Shown here in pieces: positions 63,502-64,000 of a DNA stretch of 64,000 nucleotides (the first letter of the stretch is position 1; the number at the start of each line of letters is the position of its first letter). Source of the stretch: Iodobacter sp025352645 (lineage in GTDB: Bacteria > Pseudomonadota > Gammaproteobacteria > Burkholderiales > Chitinibacteraceae). The notes under the pieces are model-generated. The model saw nothing but the letters and a program-made list of their open reading frames with translations. It made no database searches and was not told the origin of the DNA. The translations under genes were made by a program, and so were the position numbers. The DNA is taken from NCBI RefSeq assembly GCF_033446605.1, contig NZ_JAWQUO010000008.1, positions 62,001 through 126,000 of the forward strand. The letters run 5' to 3'.

Positions 63502-64000
63502 ATGTTTGATTTAATCATCCGTCGTGCAGTGAGCCCCACAGACGATGCCATTTTTGATATTGCGATGAAGGACGGCAAGATTGCGGCCATTGGCCAGATC
63601 AATGCCCAAGCTCGTCAAACTATGGATTTAAAAGGTCAGTTTTATGCCAGCGCAGGCTGGATTGATGGCCATGTGCATTGCTATTCGGCCTCCCCTATTT
63701 ATAACGATCAGCCAGATTTAGTCGGTATTGCAGGTGGCGTGACCACGGTGGTGGATGCAGGTAGTTGTGGGGCCAATGATATTGCGCATTTTTATCAGCT
63801 GGCGCAGGACTGCCAAACCGAGGTGCGGGCTTTATTGAATATTTCACGTATCGGTTTGGTCACTCAGCACGAGCTGGCTGATTTGGCTGATATTGATGCG
63901 GCCGCCGCCAGCCAGGCGATTGGCCAATTCCCAGATTTTATTGTTGGCTTAAAAGCGCGTTTAAGCGCAAGCGTGGTGGGTGGCAATGGGATTATCCCTT
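63502..64000 (+). CDS. amidohydrolase/deacetylase of the EF_0837 type (3' end missing)
   Basis: About 166 codons are visible before the window ends. The metal motif GWIDGHVHCYS (about residues 53-63) has the HxH pair, and VGLKARLS (about 152-159) supplies a Lys that could be the carbamylated bridging ligand. The N-terminal segment MFDLIIRRAVSPTDDAIFDI is a typical start of the amidohydrolase superfamily. AAGGAAT precedes ATG 63502. It follows the DUF4310-type cluster, as in Enterococcus and Aeromonas. Substrate unknown. Confidence 0.82.
   Translation, partial: MFDLIIRRAVSPTDDAIFDIAMKDGKIAAIGQINAQARQTMDLKGQFYASAGWIDGHVHCYSASPIYNDQPDLVGIAGGVTTVVDAGSCGANDIAHFYQLAQDCQTEVRALLNISRIGLVTQHELADLADIDAAAASQAIGQFPDFIVGLKARLSASVVGGNGIIP

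Overview
The window reads as chromosomal DNA of a Gram-negative betaproteobacterium. Gene content (NhaR-type LysR regulator, single-chain CysG, fused AEP permease, T1SS adhesin) and the many short dispersed intergenic repeats suggest the Neisseriales, perhaps Iodobacter or a relative. This placement is an inference from gene content only. No rRNA, tRNA, phage, CRISPR or complete insertion sequence was seen. Both ends cut through genes: a NUDIX hydrolase on the left and an amidohydrolase on the right.

Region 1 (0.6-18.1 kb, all minus strand) is the most distinctive. A very large Ser/Thr-rich protein made of more than 200 octapeptide repeats, with a C-terminal calcium-loop domain, lies upstream of a type I secretion ABC transporter (with a degenerate C39 domain) and an HlyD adaptor. 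These are followed by a TPR/OGT-type (GT41) glycosyltransferase, three SAM methyltransferases, a UDP-glucuronate decarboxylase and two sugar-transferase-like proteins. My reading is a secreted repetitive adhesin with a dedicated exporter and its own glycosylation and glycan-decoration genes. The repeat gene is broken by a 10-N gap. The gap is followed by 78 bases that are an exact letter-by-letter reversal, not a reverse complement, of the 78 bases before it, and then by a 71-bp exact duplicate. Removing these 159 bases restores one reading frame of about 2,132 codons.

Region 2 (18.6-27.3 kb, minus strand) is a 2-aminoethylphosphonate uptake and degradation cluster: phnS, phnT, a fused permease, phnW, phnX, an FAD-dependent amine oxidase and a HAD phosphatase. 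It is interrupted by a 168-bp MITE-like element and a nested set of repeats.

Region 3 (27.6-43.8 kb) is mixed: a B12-binding radical SAM protein with CX4CX2C spacing, a retropepsin-like protease, a 7TMR-DISM/GGDEF cyclase broken by two homopolymer frameshifts, a secreted unknown, a Suv3-like helicase, an SbtA/SbtB bicarbonate transport pair, a TerC protein with HtpX, an NhaR-like regulator, a DUF2087 gene behind a structured-looking leader, and a large M16 protease.

Region 4 (44.2-60.0 kb) is mainly nitrogen and amino-acid metabolism: gabD, gabT, sdaA behind a two-aptamer glycine riboswitch, an S41 protease, cysG, a small cytochrome c behind an FNR-like site, a free-standing PilJ-domain protein, a CJM1_0395/SprA-like metalloprotease, a lipoprotein, and a polar amino acid ABC transporter without its ATPase.

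Region 5 (60.4-64 kb, plus strand) is a conserved cluster of unknown function (PRD-like protein, SFCGS protein, DUF4312, DUF4311, DUF4310, amidohydrolase), equivalent to the EF_0829-EF_0837 set.

Intergenic space is rich in dispersed inverted repeats belonging to at least five families.
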